Positions 33,132 to 41,403 of a stretch of DNA of 64,000 nt are shown piece after piece. Below the pieces are notes generated by a model that searched no databases, was not told the origin of the DNA, and was given only the letters and a program-made list of their open reading frames with translations. Location of the stretch: assembly GCA_026982695.1 (NCBI GenBank), contig JALSGS010000021.1, positions 62,001 to 126,000 of the forward strand, read 5' to 3'. Numbering within the stretch: position 1 is the first letter of the stretch; each line of letters starts with the position of its first letter. The position numbers and the translations under genes were made by a program. The stretch is from Saprospiraceae bacterium (lineage in GTDB: Bacteria > Bacteroidota > Bacteroidia > Chitinophagales > Saprospiraceae).

Positions 33132-33668
33132 ATGATTGCACACACGTACATGACGGAATCCGAACTGATACAGCGCTGTTTGGCTGCCGACCCCATTGCC
33201 CAACGCACATTATACGATCGATATAAAAAGGCCATGTACACATTGGCCTATCGCATCACGGGTAGTTTCGAAGATGCCAATGACGTGCTGCAAGATGCCT
33301 TTGTCAAGGTATTTCGCTCACTGCCCTCATTTAGAGGAGAAGCCACCTTGGGTGCATGGATCAAGACTATAGTGATACGTACAGCCTATGGCCAATTGCG
33401 CAAACGAAAAATGCACTTCGATGAGTTGGATCGAGCACAGGCCCACGTCTCAACTACTGAGCACAATTCACTGGATGCCGAATACATCGAACAAGCCATT
33501 TTAGCACTTCCAGAAGGATACCGTACGGTGTTTGTACTGATAGAAATAGAAGGTTATGGTCACAAGGAAGTAGCTCAAATACTGGGCATTTCTGAAGGTA
33601 CCAGTAAGTCACAACTCTTTCATGCCAAACGCAGATTGCGCGAAGTATTGGGCCAATTCGATATCTGA
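33132..33668 (+). CDS. ECF-type RNA polymerase sigma factor
   Basis: This sigma factor has up to 178 residues. Region 2 is LYDRYKKAMYTLAYRITGSFEDANDVLQDAFVKVF-like, with the DVLQDAF core. Region 4 is ALPEGYRTVFVLIEIEGYGH then EVAQILGISEGTSKSQLFHAKRRLRE, a clear helix-turn-helix. The ATG at 33132 and the one at 33150 (MTESELIQRC) are both possible starts. It is followed by an anti-sigma-like gene and a DUF4097-like envelope protein, so it likely drives an envelope-responsive regulon including its own operon. Confidence 0.92.
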   Translation: MIAHTYMTESELIQRCLAADPIAQRTLYDRYKKAMYTLAYRITGSFEDANDVLQDAFVKVFRSLPSFRGEATLGAWIKTIVIRTAYGQLRKRKMHFDELDRAQAHVSTTEHNSLDAEYIEQAILALPEGYRTVFVLIEIEGYGHKEVAQILGISEGTSKSQLFHAKRRLREVLGQFDI

Positions 33669-33703
33669 AATACTCATTGAATCACTCACAACAGGCATCA
33701 CCA

Positions 33704-34306
33704 ATGACGAACAAGTGGAAAGACAGGTTGCCCCAATACATGCCCCCCGAACACATTTGGGAGCGTATCCGCCAACAACTTGCTCAATCCGATAGCCTAT
33801 GGCGTACTCAGCTGGAGCAACTACCTGAATACGCCCCCCCAGAATCTGTGTGGCGGGGTATTGCTCAACGCATCAACTCCAGCACATCACCTGAAACCAA
33901 ACGCATAAGGCCCTTCTATCGAGGAATAGCTGCTGCTATAGCGCTGTGGTGCATAGCGTCTGTTGCACTCCTATGGCACAATTCCCATGACCGCCTTGAC
34001 TCCTATCCCGATATTAGCTGGAGTACGCAAACGATATCAGAAGATTTACTCGTGGATACCCAGGCACTGAGTGATTCAGAAGCGCTCAAGCTCATCTGGC
34101 AACTTTGTCAAGATTACCCCTTTCTCTGTAACACGGAAGAAGTGCAATCACTTAAGACCCAGCTGCAAGAAGTGGCTGCCGCCAAACGGCAACTCAGCGC
34201 TCAACTCACCCCCTGGGAAACTGATCCGGAGTTACTGCACTTGTTGACCAAGATCGAACGAGAGGAAGCGCATCTGATCCGGCAAATGGTGGCTGTACTT
34301 CAATAA
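33704..34306 (+). CDS. Putative membrane-anchored anti-sigma factor with duplicated N-terminal motif
   Basis: This 200-residue protein is encoded 35 bp after the ECF sigma gene. It has a cytosolic N-terminal part with a duplicated motif (LPQYMPPEHIWERIRQQL, then LPEYAPPESVWRGIAQRI), one transmembrane helix (GIAAAIALWCIASVALLW) and a periplasmic helical tail (about residues 110-200). Position and topology fit an anti-sigma factor that holds the ECF protein at the membrane, but no canonical zinc-binding HxxxCxxC motif is present. The start MTNKWKDRLPQYMPPE is preferred over an upstream TTG. Confidence 0.7.
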   Translation: MTNKWKDRLPQYMPPEHIWERIRQQLAQSDSLWRTQLEQLPEYAPPESVWRGIAQRINSSTSPETKRIRPFYRGIAAAIALWCIASVALLWHNSHDRLDSYPDISWSTQTISEDLLVDTQALSDSEALKLIWQLCQDYPFLCNTEEVQSLKTQLQEVAAAKRQLSAQLTPWETDPELLHLLTKIEREEAHLIRQMVAVLQ

Positions 34307-34314
34307 TTGTACCT

Positions 34315-35223
34315 ATGAAACAGAATGCAATGCGCACTTACCGCCTTTTTTGCATTATGGCCATAATGATGGCTATTGGCGCACACGTTTCAGGGCAAAC
34401 GGTTTTGCAGGTAGCCAGTCGAGTAATAGAAAAAACCTTTCCCTATCAGATGGGCTCAGAGCTCAATATCGAAGGTCAAAAAGCAGAAATACGCATATCC
34501 ACTTGGGAGCGCGACGAAGTGCGCATTAGCTTGCAAATCATCGCCCGACATCCCGAAAAGCATGAAGCCGCCCGAAGCCTTGAAGCCATGAAGTGGAAAG
34601 TAGATCAGCACAACCAGAAGATCTACTTTCGCAACTATATCGACGAGTCAATGCATCCGAAGGCTGCACTCAAAGCAGTATACACCATCTTGCTACCAGC
34701 CGACTGCCCCGTGTACCTGAAAAACTATTTTGGCCTCACAGATGTGCAACAACTGGCACATAGGCTCCACATCAATAGCGAATTCAGTAAGACCTGGCTT
34801 CGACAACTCAAAGGCGACATTCGCGTCATATCGAGCTATGGCGATGTGGAAGGAGATGGTCTATCGGGCAATGTATTCATTCAAGCCACCCGAGGCGACA
34901 TAACGCTCCATCACATCACAGGCCAACTGGATCTAGTTTCGCAATATGGCATTGTCAAGCTCTTCACTTCACCCCATGGCCCACCCCTGAGCCTTAACAT
35001 TACAGCTGAAAAGTCAGACGTCTACTTTTTTGATGCTCAGCCCAGTCTCTATGGCTATAGGCTTACGGCTCACTATGGCAACATCACCGCTCCCGCCGAT
35101 TTGCGTTTCAATTACATAGAGAACACACGCAGCCTCAAACGAGCCGTATTTAATCCCAACAAGGAAATGGGCACAATCTCCATAAAAATCACTTTGGGCG
35201 ACATTGTCATACGCAATCCATAA
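34315..35223 (+). CDS. DUF4097-like exported beta-solenoid protein
   Basis: This 302-residue protein has a signal peptide (MRTYRLFCIMAIMMAIGAHV then SGQT). The mature part shows repeating beta rungs with G-D-I/V turns (LKGDIRVISSYGDVEGDG, ATRGDITLHHITGQLDLVSQYG, AHYGNITAPADL, ITLGDIVIRNP), characteristic of the DUF4097 putative adhesin family. It is encoded 8 bp after the anti-sigma gene and probably belongs to the same operon, being either the sensor or the main target of the ECF system. It is predicted periplasmic or surface-facing. Confidence 0.75.
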   Translation: MKQNAMRTYRLFCIMAIMMAIGAHVSGQTVLQVASRVIEKTFPYQMGSELNIEGQKAEIRISTWERDEVRISLQIIARHPEKHEAARSLEAMKWKVDQHNQKIYFRNYIDESMHPKAALKAVYTILLPADCPVYLKNYFGLTDVQQLAHRLHINSEFSKTWLRQLKGDIRVISSYGDVEGDGLSGNVFIQATRGDITLHHITGQLDLVSQYGIVKLFTSPHGPPLSLNITAEKSDVYFFDAQPSLYGYRLTAHYGNITAPADLRFNYIENTRSLKRAVFNPNKEMGTISIKITLGDIVIRNP

Positions 35224-35229
35224 AAAGAT

Positions 35230-36546
35230 TCATCGAGCCAACCATCCAGGCAACCACAAGACCAGTTTTGGAAAAGACACAGCCACACCCAATAACAATG
35301 CTTGCAATAATACAAAGGGCACAATACCGCGGTACAAATGCAAAGTAGTCACTTGTGGCGGTGCCACGCCTTTCAGGTAAAAAAGAGAAAATCCAAAGGG
35401 CGGTGTGAGGAAAGAAGTTTGCAAATTGAGAGCAAAAAGTACCCCAATCCAGATGAGGTTCATGCCCAATTGCTCGAAAATGGGTGCTACTACCGGCACA
35501 ATGATAAAGACAATTTCGATAAAATCGATAAAGAACCCAGCAATAAAGACCACTACCATGACCAAGATCAAAAACACGTAAGGTGAAAGATTAGCATTTA
35601 GCACAGCATCGACCAAAAAGCGATCGCCACCCATTTCCCGAAATACCATACTAAAAGTAGTAGCTCCCACCAAAATCAGAAACACCATGCTAGTTAGAAA
35701 GGTGGTCTCTCGACATACTGCAGCAAGGGTGGCTTTGTCAAGGCGCCCCTGAATTAGAGTGAGTATTATGGCTCCCATAGCTCCTACAGCTGCTGCCTCT
35801 GTGGGTGAAGCTATTCCTGCAAAGATGCTACCCAATACGGCCGTGATAAGTAAAAAAGGCAGCAAAAAGGCAATAAATAAAGTCTTTCCAATACCTTTTT
35901 GCCGAAAGGCATCCAGCTCTTCCCGCGGCATAGGAGGGGCATGCTCGGGCCACCATAATGCCCGCATGATGATGAACAACACATAGCCCATCACCAAGAA
36001 AAGGCCCGGCAAGAGTGCGGCAGCAAACAAGTCACCAACCGAGACATTTAGGACGCTGCCCAATAGCACCAGCACAATAGAAGGTGGAATAATTTGGCCC
36101 AACGTACCCGAGCTAGCAATCACACCTGTAGCCAACTCAGGCGTATAGCCTCGCTTGAGCATGGTAGGTAGGCTGATAAGCCCCATAGTGATCACTGTCG
36201 CTCCTACAATACCCGTAGAGGCTGCCAACATAGCTCCTACAATCACTACACTAATGGCCAATCCTCCAGGGAAACGACCAAACATCATAGCCATAGTCTC
36301 TAGGAGGTTTTCAGCCAAACCCGATTTTTCCAACATAATGCCCATAAAGATGAATAAGGGCACGGCAATGAGCACGTAATTCGACATGACGCCCATCACG
36401 CGCGAAGGCAACGCATTAAAGCTAACAGGATCTAAAAAACACAGCGCATATAATACAGCCAACCCACCTAAGGTAAATGCCACGGGATACCCATAAAGAA
36501 TGAGTACGAAAATGCTGACAAACAAGATGATTGCTATCCAGGCCAT
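35230..36546 (-). CDS. TRAP transporter large permease (DctM type)
   Basis: This protein of about 438 residues has 12 or so hydrophobic segments and the DctM hallmarks: GYPVAFTLGGLAVLYAL, VPLFIFMGIMLEKSGLAENLL, GGLAISVVIVGAMLAASTGIVGATVITMG, GTLGQIIPPSIVLVLLG, SPTEAAAVGAMGA and FIDFIEIVFIIVPVV. It moves an organic acid or similar solute with Na+ using a small permease and normally a periplasmic binding protein. No binding-protein gene is adjacent. An ATG at 36546 is used; a TTG at 36555 would overlap dctQ by 4 bp. It contains one exact copy of the repeat word. Confidence 0.9.
   Translation of the reverse strand: MAWIAIILFVSIFVLILYGYPVAFTLGGLAVLYALCFLDPVSFNALPSRVMGVMSNYVLIAVPLFIFMGIMLEKSGLAENLLETMAMMFGRFPGGLAISVVIVGAMLAASTGIVGATVITMGLISLPTMLKRGYTPELATGVIASSGTLGQIIPPSIVLVLLGSVLNVSVGDLFAAALLPGLFLVMGYVLFIIMRALWWPEHAPPMPREELDAFRQKGIGKTLFIAFLLPFLLITAVLGSIFAGIASPTEAAAVGAMGAIILTLIQGRLDKATLAAVCRETTFLTSMVFLILVGATTFSMVFREMGGDRFLVDAVLNANLSPYVFLILVMVVVFIAGFFIDFIEIVFIIVPVVAPIFEQLGMNLIWIGVLFALNLQTSFLTPPFGFSLFYLKGVAPPQVTTLHLYRGIVPFVLLQALLLGVAVSFPKLVLWLPGWLAR
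35896..35910 (+). repeat. Copy 3 of the 15-bp word TTTTTGCCGAAAGGC
   Basis: Exact forward-strand copy inside the TRAP large permease gene (which runs on the other strand, reading A-F-R-Q-K). Its reading frame and orientation relative to the gene differ from the DUF4956 copy. Confidence 0.75.
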
Positions 36547-36551
36547 AGCTG

Positions 36552-37085
36552 TCAATTACTTTGAAGTGAATCATTTGGGCGCCGCAGCTCAAACCACGAT
36601 TTGATGCTCAAAGAAATGCCTTGCAACAAAAGCAAAATTCCACCTAGTGTAATGGCAAATTTGATCACAAAGCGGAAAGGCAATCCTCCAGGATCAGGCG
36701 AACCTTCCATCAGCTTAAAACTTTCCCACGCATAGAAAAAAGATGTGTAGATGAGCACCAAACACCAAGGAATGAACAAAACCACTGTGCCTATTAGGTT
36801 GACTAGGGCCTTGTCTTTGCGATCAAAACGACTATAGAATAAATCTACTCTTACGTGCCGGTCGTGCTTGAAGGTCCATCCAGCCCCTAGAAGAAACACC
36901 AAAGCGTACAGATGCCATTCCAGCTCCATGATGAAAGCCTTATCTTCATTGAGCCAATACCGAACGCCCACTGCGATACACACCACAACTACCAATACCA
37001 AGTTGAGCCACGACACTGCTTGCCCTACTCGCTCATTGAGTGCATCGATGTGCTGTGCCCACTTAAGCCATCTAATAGATTTCAT
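36552..37085 (-). CDS. TRAP transporter small permease (DctQ type)
   Basis: This protein of about 177 residues has four transmembrane helices (LVLVVVVCIAVGVRYWL, LYALVFLLGAGWTF, GTVVLFIPWCLVLIYTSFFYAW, FAITLGGILLLLQGISLSIK). The characteristic HDRHVRVDLFYSRF loop follows the second helix. The start MKSIRWLKWAQHIDALNERVG is chosen since the longer frame adds a Cys-rich, non-family extension. It is cotranscribed with the DctM gene downstream. The TPR gene upstream, 139 bp away on the same strand, could supply an accessory protein as in TPR-associated TRAP systems, but this is speculation. Confidence 0.88.
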   Translation of the reverse strand: MKSIRWLKWAQHIDALNERVGQAVSWLNLVLVVVVCIAVGVRYWLNEDKAFIMELEWHLYALVFLLGAGWTFKHDRHVRVDLFYSRFDRKDKALVNLIGTVVLFIPWCLVLIYTSFFYAWESFKLMEGSPDPGGLPFRFVIKFAITLGGILLLLQGISLSIKSWFELRRPNDSLQSN

Positions 37086-37224
37086 TTTGTAGCAGTTTTT
37101 CGGGCAAGAAGATAGCAAGCAGTAGCCATAATGCCACTCAAAACAAAAAAAGTGGCAAGTATTATTGGTACTTGCCACTCTCGTTGGGCATCTTGCTTTT
37201 CAAAAGCAACAAAAAGCAAGGAGT

Positions 37225-38547
37225 TTACTGAGCGAAGTAACTTTTCTCGATTTTTTTGCCCTGCTCGACGCGATCCAGGCGCTGCTTGAATTCATTGGAA
37301 AGCTCAAAGTTGTTTTGGCGTGCATAAATTTCCTTGAGAGCGATCAAGGTGTTGCGATCGCTGGGATTAATGACCTCTGCCCGTTGAAAATAGGGCAGTG
37401 CCTTAGAGAACAATTCATCTACCAGCTTCCCGTATTCGTCGTATTTCTTCTGATCTTCTTTGCTCAAGCCCAGGTTGTTCATTTTTTTGATGATCTCCAC
37501 AGCATTATTGTAGTACAAAGAGCCCAAAGAATAGATCGCATCGTATTGCTCTGGATTGATCTTGATAGCTTGCTCAAAATACTTGCGTGCCTCTTCAAAG
37601 TATTCCTTAGCCAGATCCGAGTCGCCATTTTTCGCGTACTCTTCATTGAACAAATTCATGTATACATTGCCCAGCGCGGTGTACACTGAAGGGTTATCGG
37701 GCTCACGCTCAATGGCTTCTCTGAGTTTTTCCTTCAACACGTCGTATTTCTCTTCCTGAATGTAATAATTGATTTCGGCAAAAAGGATCTCAGTATCATC
37801 TGGGAAGAGTTGCCGTCCTTTTTCCAAAATACTCAGTGCATTGGGATCGTTTTCGGCATTGAGCAAATTGAACAAATTGGCATATACCCCTGGTTCGCTA
37901 TAACCAGCTTCGTACAGCTCCATAAACAGTTGTTTGGCGCGCTCATTGTCGTTGCTCAACATGGCCGTATATGCCACGATAAACTTGGTGTTGTTTACAT
38001 CTTCAGGTGTAGCCAACACGGGCTCCCCTCCTTTTTCGCGCAACAACTGATCGTAGTACAAAACTTTGTCCAGGATTTTGTAGGCCGTTTGATAGTCTTG
38101 GTGGCTAATCATCAAGTTGCCAAAATAGTTGAGCCAGCCAGTTACGTCCTTTAGGCCTTTGAGTGCATCTTTAACTTCGAATTTTTTCTGCGCTAGCTCG
38201 AGTGCTTTTTCATAAGAAGCTGCGGCCACCAATGCATCTTCCCAGGTCGTAGGCTTCTGGGCACCTTGGCTTAGCGACAGTGCAGTGACTTCCTTAAACA
38301 CAGGTGCTGCGTAGATATCACCACGCGTTTTCCAAGTTTTAGCCATGCCCTTAGTCTCTTCAGCTTGCGCTGCAAAATCGATAAGTGTGCGAGCCTCCTC
38401 CAGCTTGTCTGCGTTGTTGTCAGGATCGAGATTATAAGCACTCAGATCACGCGCTGCCTTTTTCATAGCCTTTACTGGATCGTCTTGGGCCAATCCTGCT
38501 TGAGCTACCCATATCAAGACGAAAAGACTGAGCAGTACTTTTTTCAT
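37225..38547 (-). CDS. Exported tetratricopeptide repeat protein
   Basis: This 440-residue protein has a signal peptide MKKVLLSLFVLIWVAQAGLA. The mature protein is an array of TPR helices: EARTLIDFAAQAEETKGMAK, DALVAAASYEKALELAQKKF, QTAYKILDKVLYYDQLL, NDPNALSILEKGRQLFPDD, NPSVYTALGNVYMNLFN, LAKEYFEEARKYFEQAIKIN, ALPYFQRAEVINPSD. A TPR protein just downstream of gyrA in the same direction is a familiar Bacteroidota arrangement. Role unknown, probably a periplasmic scaffold. A partial copy of the repeat word (12 nt) lies at 37774-37785. Confidence 0.85.
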   Translation of the reverse strand: MKKVLLSLFVLIWVAQAGLAQDDPVKAMKKAARDLSAYNLDPDNNADKLEEARTLIDFAAQAEETKGMAKTWKTRGDIYAAPVFKEVTALSLSQGAQKPTTWEDALVAAASYEKALELAQKKFEVKDALKGLKDVTGWLNYFGNLMISHQDYQTAYKILDKVLYYDQLLREKGGEPVLATPEDVNNTKFIVAYTAMLSNDNERAKQLFMELYEAGYSEPGVYANLFNLLNAENDPNALSILEKGRQLFPDDTEILFAEINYYIQEEKYDVLKEKLREAIEREPDNPSVYTALGNVYMNLFNEEYAKNGDSDLAKEYFEEARKYFEQAIKINPEQYDAIYSLGSLYYNNAVEIIKKMNNLGLSKEDQKKYDEYGKLVDELFSKALPYFQRAEVINPSDRNTLIALKEIYARQNNFELSNEFKQRLDRVEQGKKIEKSYFAQ

Positions 38548-38708
38548 AAGGACAGATTTTGATTTACAAGTTCAAATTGGTTCATCGCCAAATCATTTCC
38601 TCTGCGTAAGGAAGTTCACTGGCCTCATCACGCAGACGCAACACAAGGCGAAAGTACTCTAATGAAAACGTTAAAGTATTGCACCTCGAGCTAGTTTCCA
38701 ACCATTTT

Positions 38709-41174
38709 TTACTCTTCTTCTTCGCCATTTTGACGCGCAACTATTGCTACATCAGCTATCTCATCACCTGCTTCTAATCGAATCACGCGCACCCCTTGCG
38801 TAGCTCGGCCTTGCACCCGAATAGAAGCTACAGGGATTCGGATCATGATACCACTTTTGGTCGTTACCATGAGGTGATCTTCATCGCGCACTACCTTGGC
38901 CGCTATTACTTGTCCTGTTTTATCAGTCACTCTGAGCGTGCGCACGCCTTTTGCCCCACGATTGGTCAGGCGATATTCGTCGAAATGCGTGCGCTTGCCC
39001 ATGCCCTTTTCGGAAATCACCAACAAGGATTGACCGTTTTCACGAGGATCCAAGCACACCATGCCTACTACTTCATCTTCGGCCGACTGCAGCGTGACGC
39101 CGCGCACTCCCGCAGCAGTACGCCCCATAGGCCGCACCCGCGATTCCTCAAATCGCACGGCATTACCCTGCCGCGTCACTAAAAACACATGGCTATGGCC
39201 ATCCGTGAGGCGCACTTCGAGCAATTGATCCCCTCCTCGGATGACGATAGCATTAATGCCGTTGCTGCGAGGGCGCGAATAGGCTCTCAGGGGCGTCTTC
39301 TTTACCATACCCTTCCGAGTAGCAAAGATCAAATAATGATTGTCAAGGAGTTCCTCGTCATTGAGGTCCTTGACTTTGATGTAGGCCTTCACCTTGTCTT
39401 CTTTGGGGATGGAGAGAATATTTTGGATGGCCCGCCCACTTGAAGTCTTAGGTGCTTCGGGAATTTCGTATACGCGCAACCAATGTACTCTGCCCGATTC
39501 GGTAAATAGCAGCAGATAGTCGTGGTTGGTAGCTACAAACATATGAACCACAAAGTCTTCATCGCGCGTTTTTGCACCCCTCGAGCCTCTACCGCCTCGC
39601 CCCTGTACACGGAATTCCTCCACAGGCGTGCGCTTGATGTATCCTCTGTGCGTAATGGTAATCACCACCTCTTCATTGGGCACCATATCCTCCATGGAGA
39701 TGTCGCCCTCTTCGTAGGTAATATCTGTTCGGCGCTCGTCGCCGTATTTTTCCTTCAGCTCGAGCAATTCTTCCTTCACAATGGTGCGTTGGCGCAATTC
39801 GCTGGCCAAGATCTCTTTGAATTCCCTAATCTGTCGCTGTAGTTCATCGTATTCTGTCTGCAACTTCTCTCGTTCCAGGCCAGTCAGTTTTTGCAAACGC
39901 ATGTCCAGAATGGCGCGCGCCTGAATCTCTGTAAGTTCAAAGCGGGCCATCAGCCCCTCGCGCGCTTCTTCCACTGTTTGAGAGGCACGTATTAAGGCGA
40001 TCACGGCATCGAGATGGTCCAAAGCGATGAGCAAGCCCTCGAGTACATGAGCGCGTTCTTCTGCCTTGTGCAATTCGTAGCGCGTTCGGCGCACTACAAC
40101 TTCAATGCGAAACTTGACAAACTCCTCGATCAGCTGCTTGAGATTGAGCAGTTGGGGCCGTCCATCTACCAAGGCCACGTTGTTTACTCCATAGCTCGTC
40201 TGCAATGGCGTGTACTTATACAAGTGGCTGAGTACGACATTGGCCATGGCATCGCGTTTTATCTCAATGACGATACGCACGCCGTTGCGGTCCGATTCAT
40301 CGCGAATATTGGCAATGCCTTCAATCTTTTTGAGATTGACTAAGTCTGCTATTTTTATAATAAGGTTGGCCTTATTGACCATGTAGGGAATTTCCGTAAT
40401 GAGAATGCGTTCCCGGCCCGAGGGAAGCTCCTCGATACGTGCACGGCCACGCACGACCACTCTTCCCCGCCCCGTTTCATAAGCTTCGCGCACTCCTTTA
40501 AGCCCATAGATCACCCCACCTGTGGGAAAATCAGGGGCTTTTATGTACTTGCACAATTGAGCAATGGTAATCTGAGGATCATCTATCGTAGCGACAATTC
40601 CATCGACGACCTCATTGAGATTGTGGGGCATCATATTGGTAGCCATCCCCACAGCAATGCCCGAAGCACCATTAACCAACAAATTGGGCAAGCGTGCCGG
40701 TAACACCGTAGGCTCTTTCAAGGAATCGTCGAAATTGGGTACAAAGTCTACGGTATCTTTGTTAATGTCGGCCAGCATTTCATCAGCTATGCGCGTCAAT
40801 CGCGCTTCGGTATAGCGCATAGCTGCCGGGCTGTCGCCGTCCATAGAACCAAAATTGCCCTGCCCATCCACCAAGGGATAACGCAACGACCAAGGCTGTG
40901 CCATGCGCACCATTGTATCATACACTGAACTATCGCCGTGTGGATGGTATTTACCCAGCACTTCACCTACAATACGAGCCGACTTTTTATGAGGTTTGTT
41001 ATAAGTCAGTCCCAATTCATGCATTCCATAAAGTACGCGCCTATGCACCGGTTTGAGGCCATCTCGCACATCGGGAAGCGCCCTTGATACGATGACCGAC
41101 ATCGAATAGTCGATATAGGCAGATTTCATCTGCTCTTCAATGCTCACGGGCACAATACGCTCTCCTGTCGCCAT
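38709..41174 (-). CDS. gyrA: DNA gyrase subunit A
   Basis: This 821-residue type IIA topoisomerase subunit breaks and reseals DNA to introduce negative supercoils with GyrB. The catalytic Tyr121 lies in [10 protein letters not shown]. The quinolone-determining region [19 protein letters not shown] has Ser82 and Asp86 at the positions equivalent to E. coli Ser83 and Asp87, a drug-sensitive-type pattern. The GyrA-box [10 protein letters not shown] begins the C-terminal beta-pinwheel of DNA-wrapping repeats, and the end is acidic (NGEEEE). The ATG is preceded by a promoter element. Length fits Bacteroidota GyrA. Confidence 0.97.
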   Translation of the reverse strand: MATGERIVPVSIEEQMKSAYIDYSMSVIVSRALPDVRDGLKPVHRRVLYGMHELGLTYNKPHKKSARIVGEVLGKYHPHGDSSVYDTMVRMAQPWSLRYPLVDGQGNFGSMDGDSPAAMRYTEARLTRIADEMLADINKDTVDFVPNFDDSLKEPTVLPARLPNLLVNGASGIAVGMATNMMPHNLNEVVDGIVATIDDPQITIAQLCKYIKAPDFPTGGVIYGLKGVREAYETGRGRVVVRGRARIEELPSGRERILITEIPYMVNKANLIIKIADLVNLKKIEGIANIRDESDRNGVRIVIEIKRDAMANVVLSHLYKYTPLQTSYGVNNVALVDGRPQLLNLKQLIEEFVKFRIEVVVRRTRYELHKAEERAHVLEGLLIALDHLDAVIALIRASQTVEEAREGLMARFELTEIQARAILDMRLQKLTGLEREKLQTEYDELQRQIREFKEILASELRQRTIVKEELLELKEKYGDERRTDITYEEGDISMEDMVPNEEVVITITHRGYIKRTPVEEFRVQGRGGRGSRGAKTRDEDFVVHMFVATNHDYLLLFTESGRVHWLRVYEIPEAPKTSSGRAIQNILSIPKEDKVKAYIKVKDLNDEELLDNHYLIFATRKGMVKKTPLRAYSRPRSNGINAIVIRGGDQLLEVRLTDGHSHVFLVTRQGNAVRFEESRVRPMGRTAAGVRGVTLQSAEDEVVGMVCLDPRENGQSLLVISEKGMGKRTHFDEYRLTNRGAKGVRTLRVTDKTGQVIAAKVVRDEDHLMVTTKSGIMIRIPVASIRVQGRATQGVRVIRLEAGDEIADVAIVARQNGEEEE

Positions 41175-41241
41175 TCAATCACTTTTGTTTGACAATCAGC
41201 AATTTAACATTAAACACTTGGCGCTTGTTCTCAAAAACATG

Positions 41242-41249
41242 CAAAGGTA
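41242..41249 (-). promoter_or_regulatory. Putative -7 element of gyrA
   Basis: Reverse-strand TACCTTTGC contains TAnnTTTG about 68 bp ahead of the gyrA ATG. A -33 TTG is not evident. Confidence 0.45.
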
Positions 41250-41403
41250 ACAAATTTGAGGGGCATGCCCATGGGTAAACCACTCCACCATATCTTCGCC
41301 ATATGTGCTCCTGTGGCCTTCCAATTGCCAAGGTATCTTTACCTTTCGGAAGATGCTACCCAATGCGCCGGCTTCCATTGTTTAACTCAATACGCTCCGA
41401 TCG

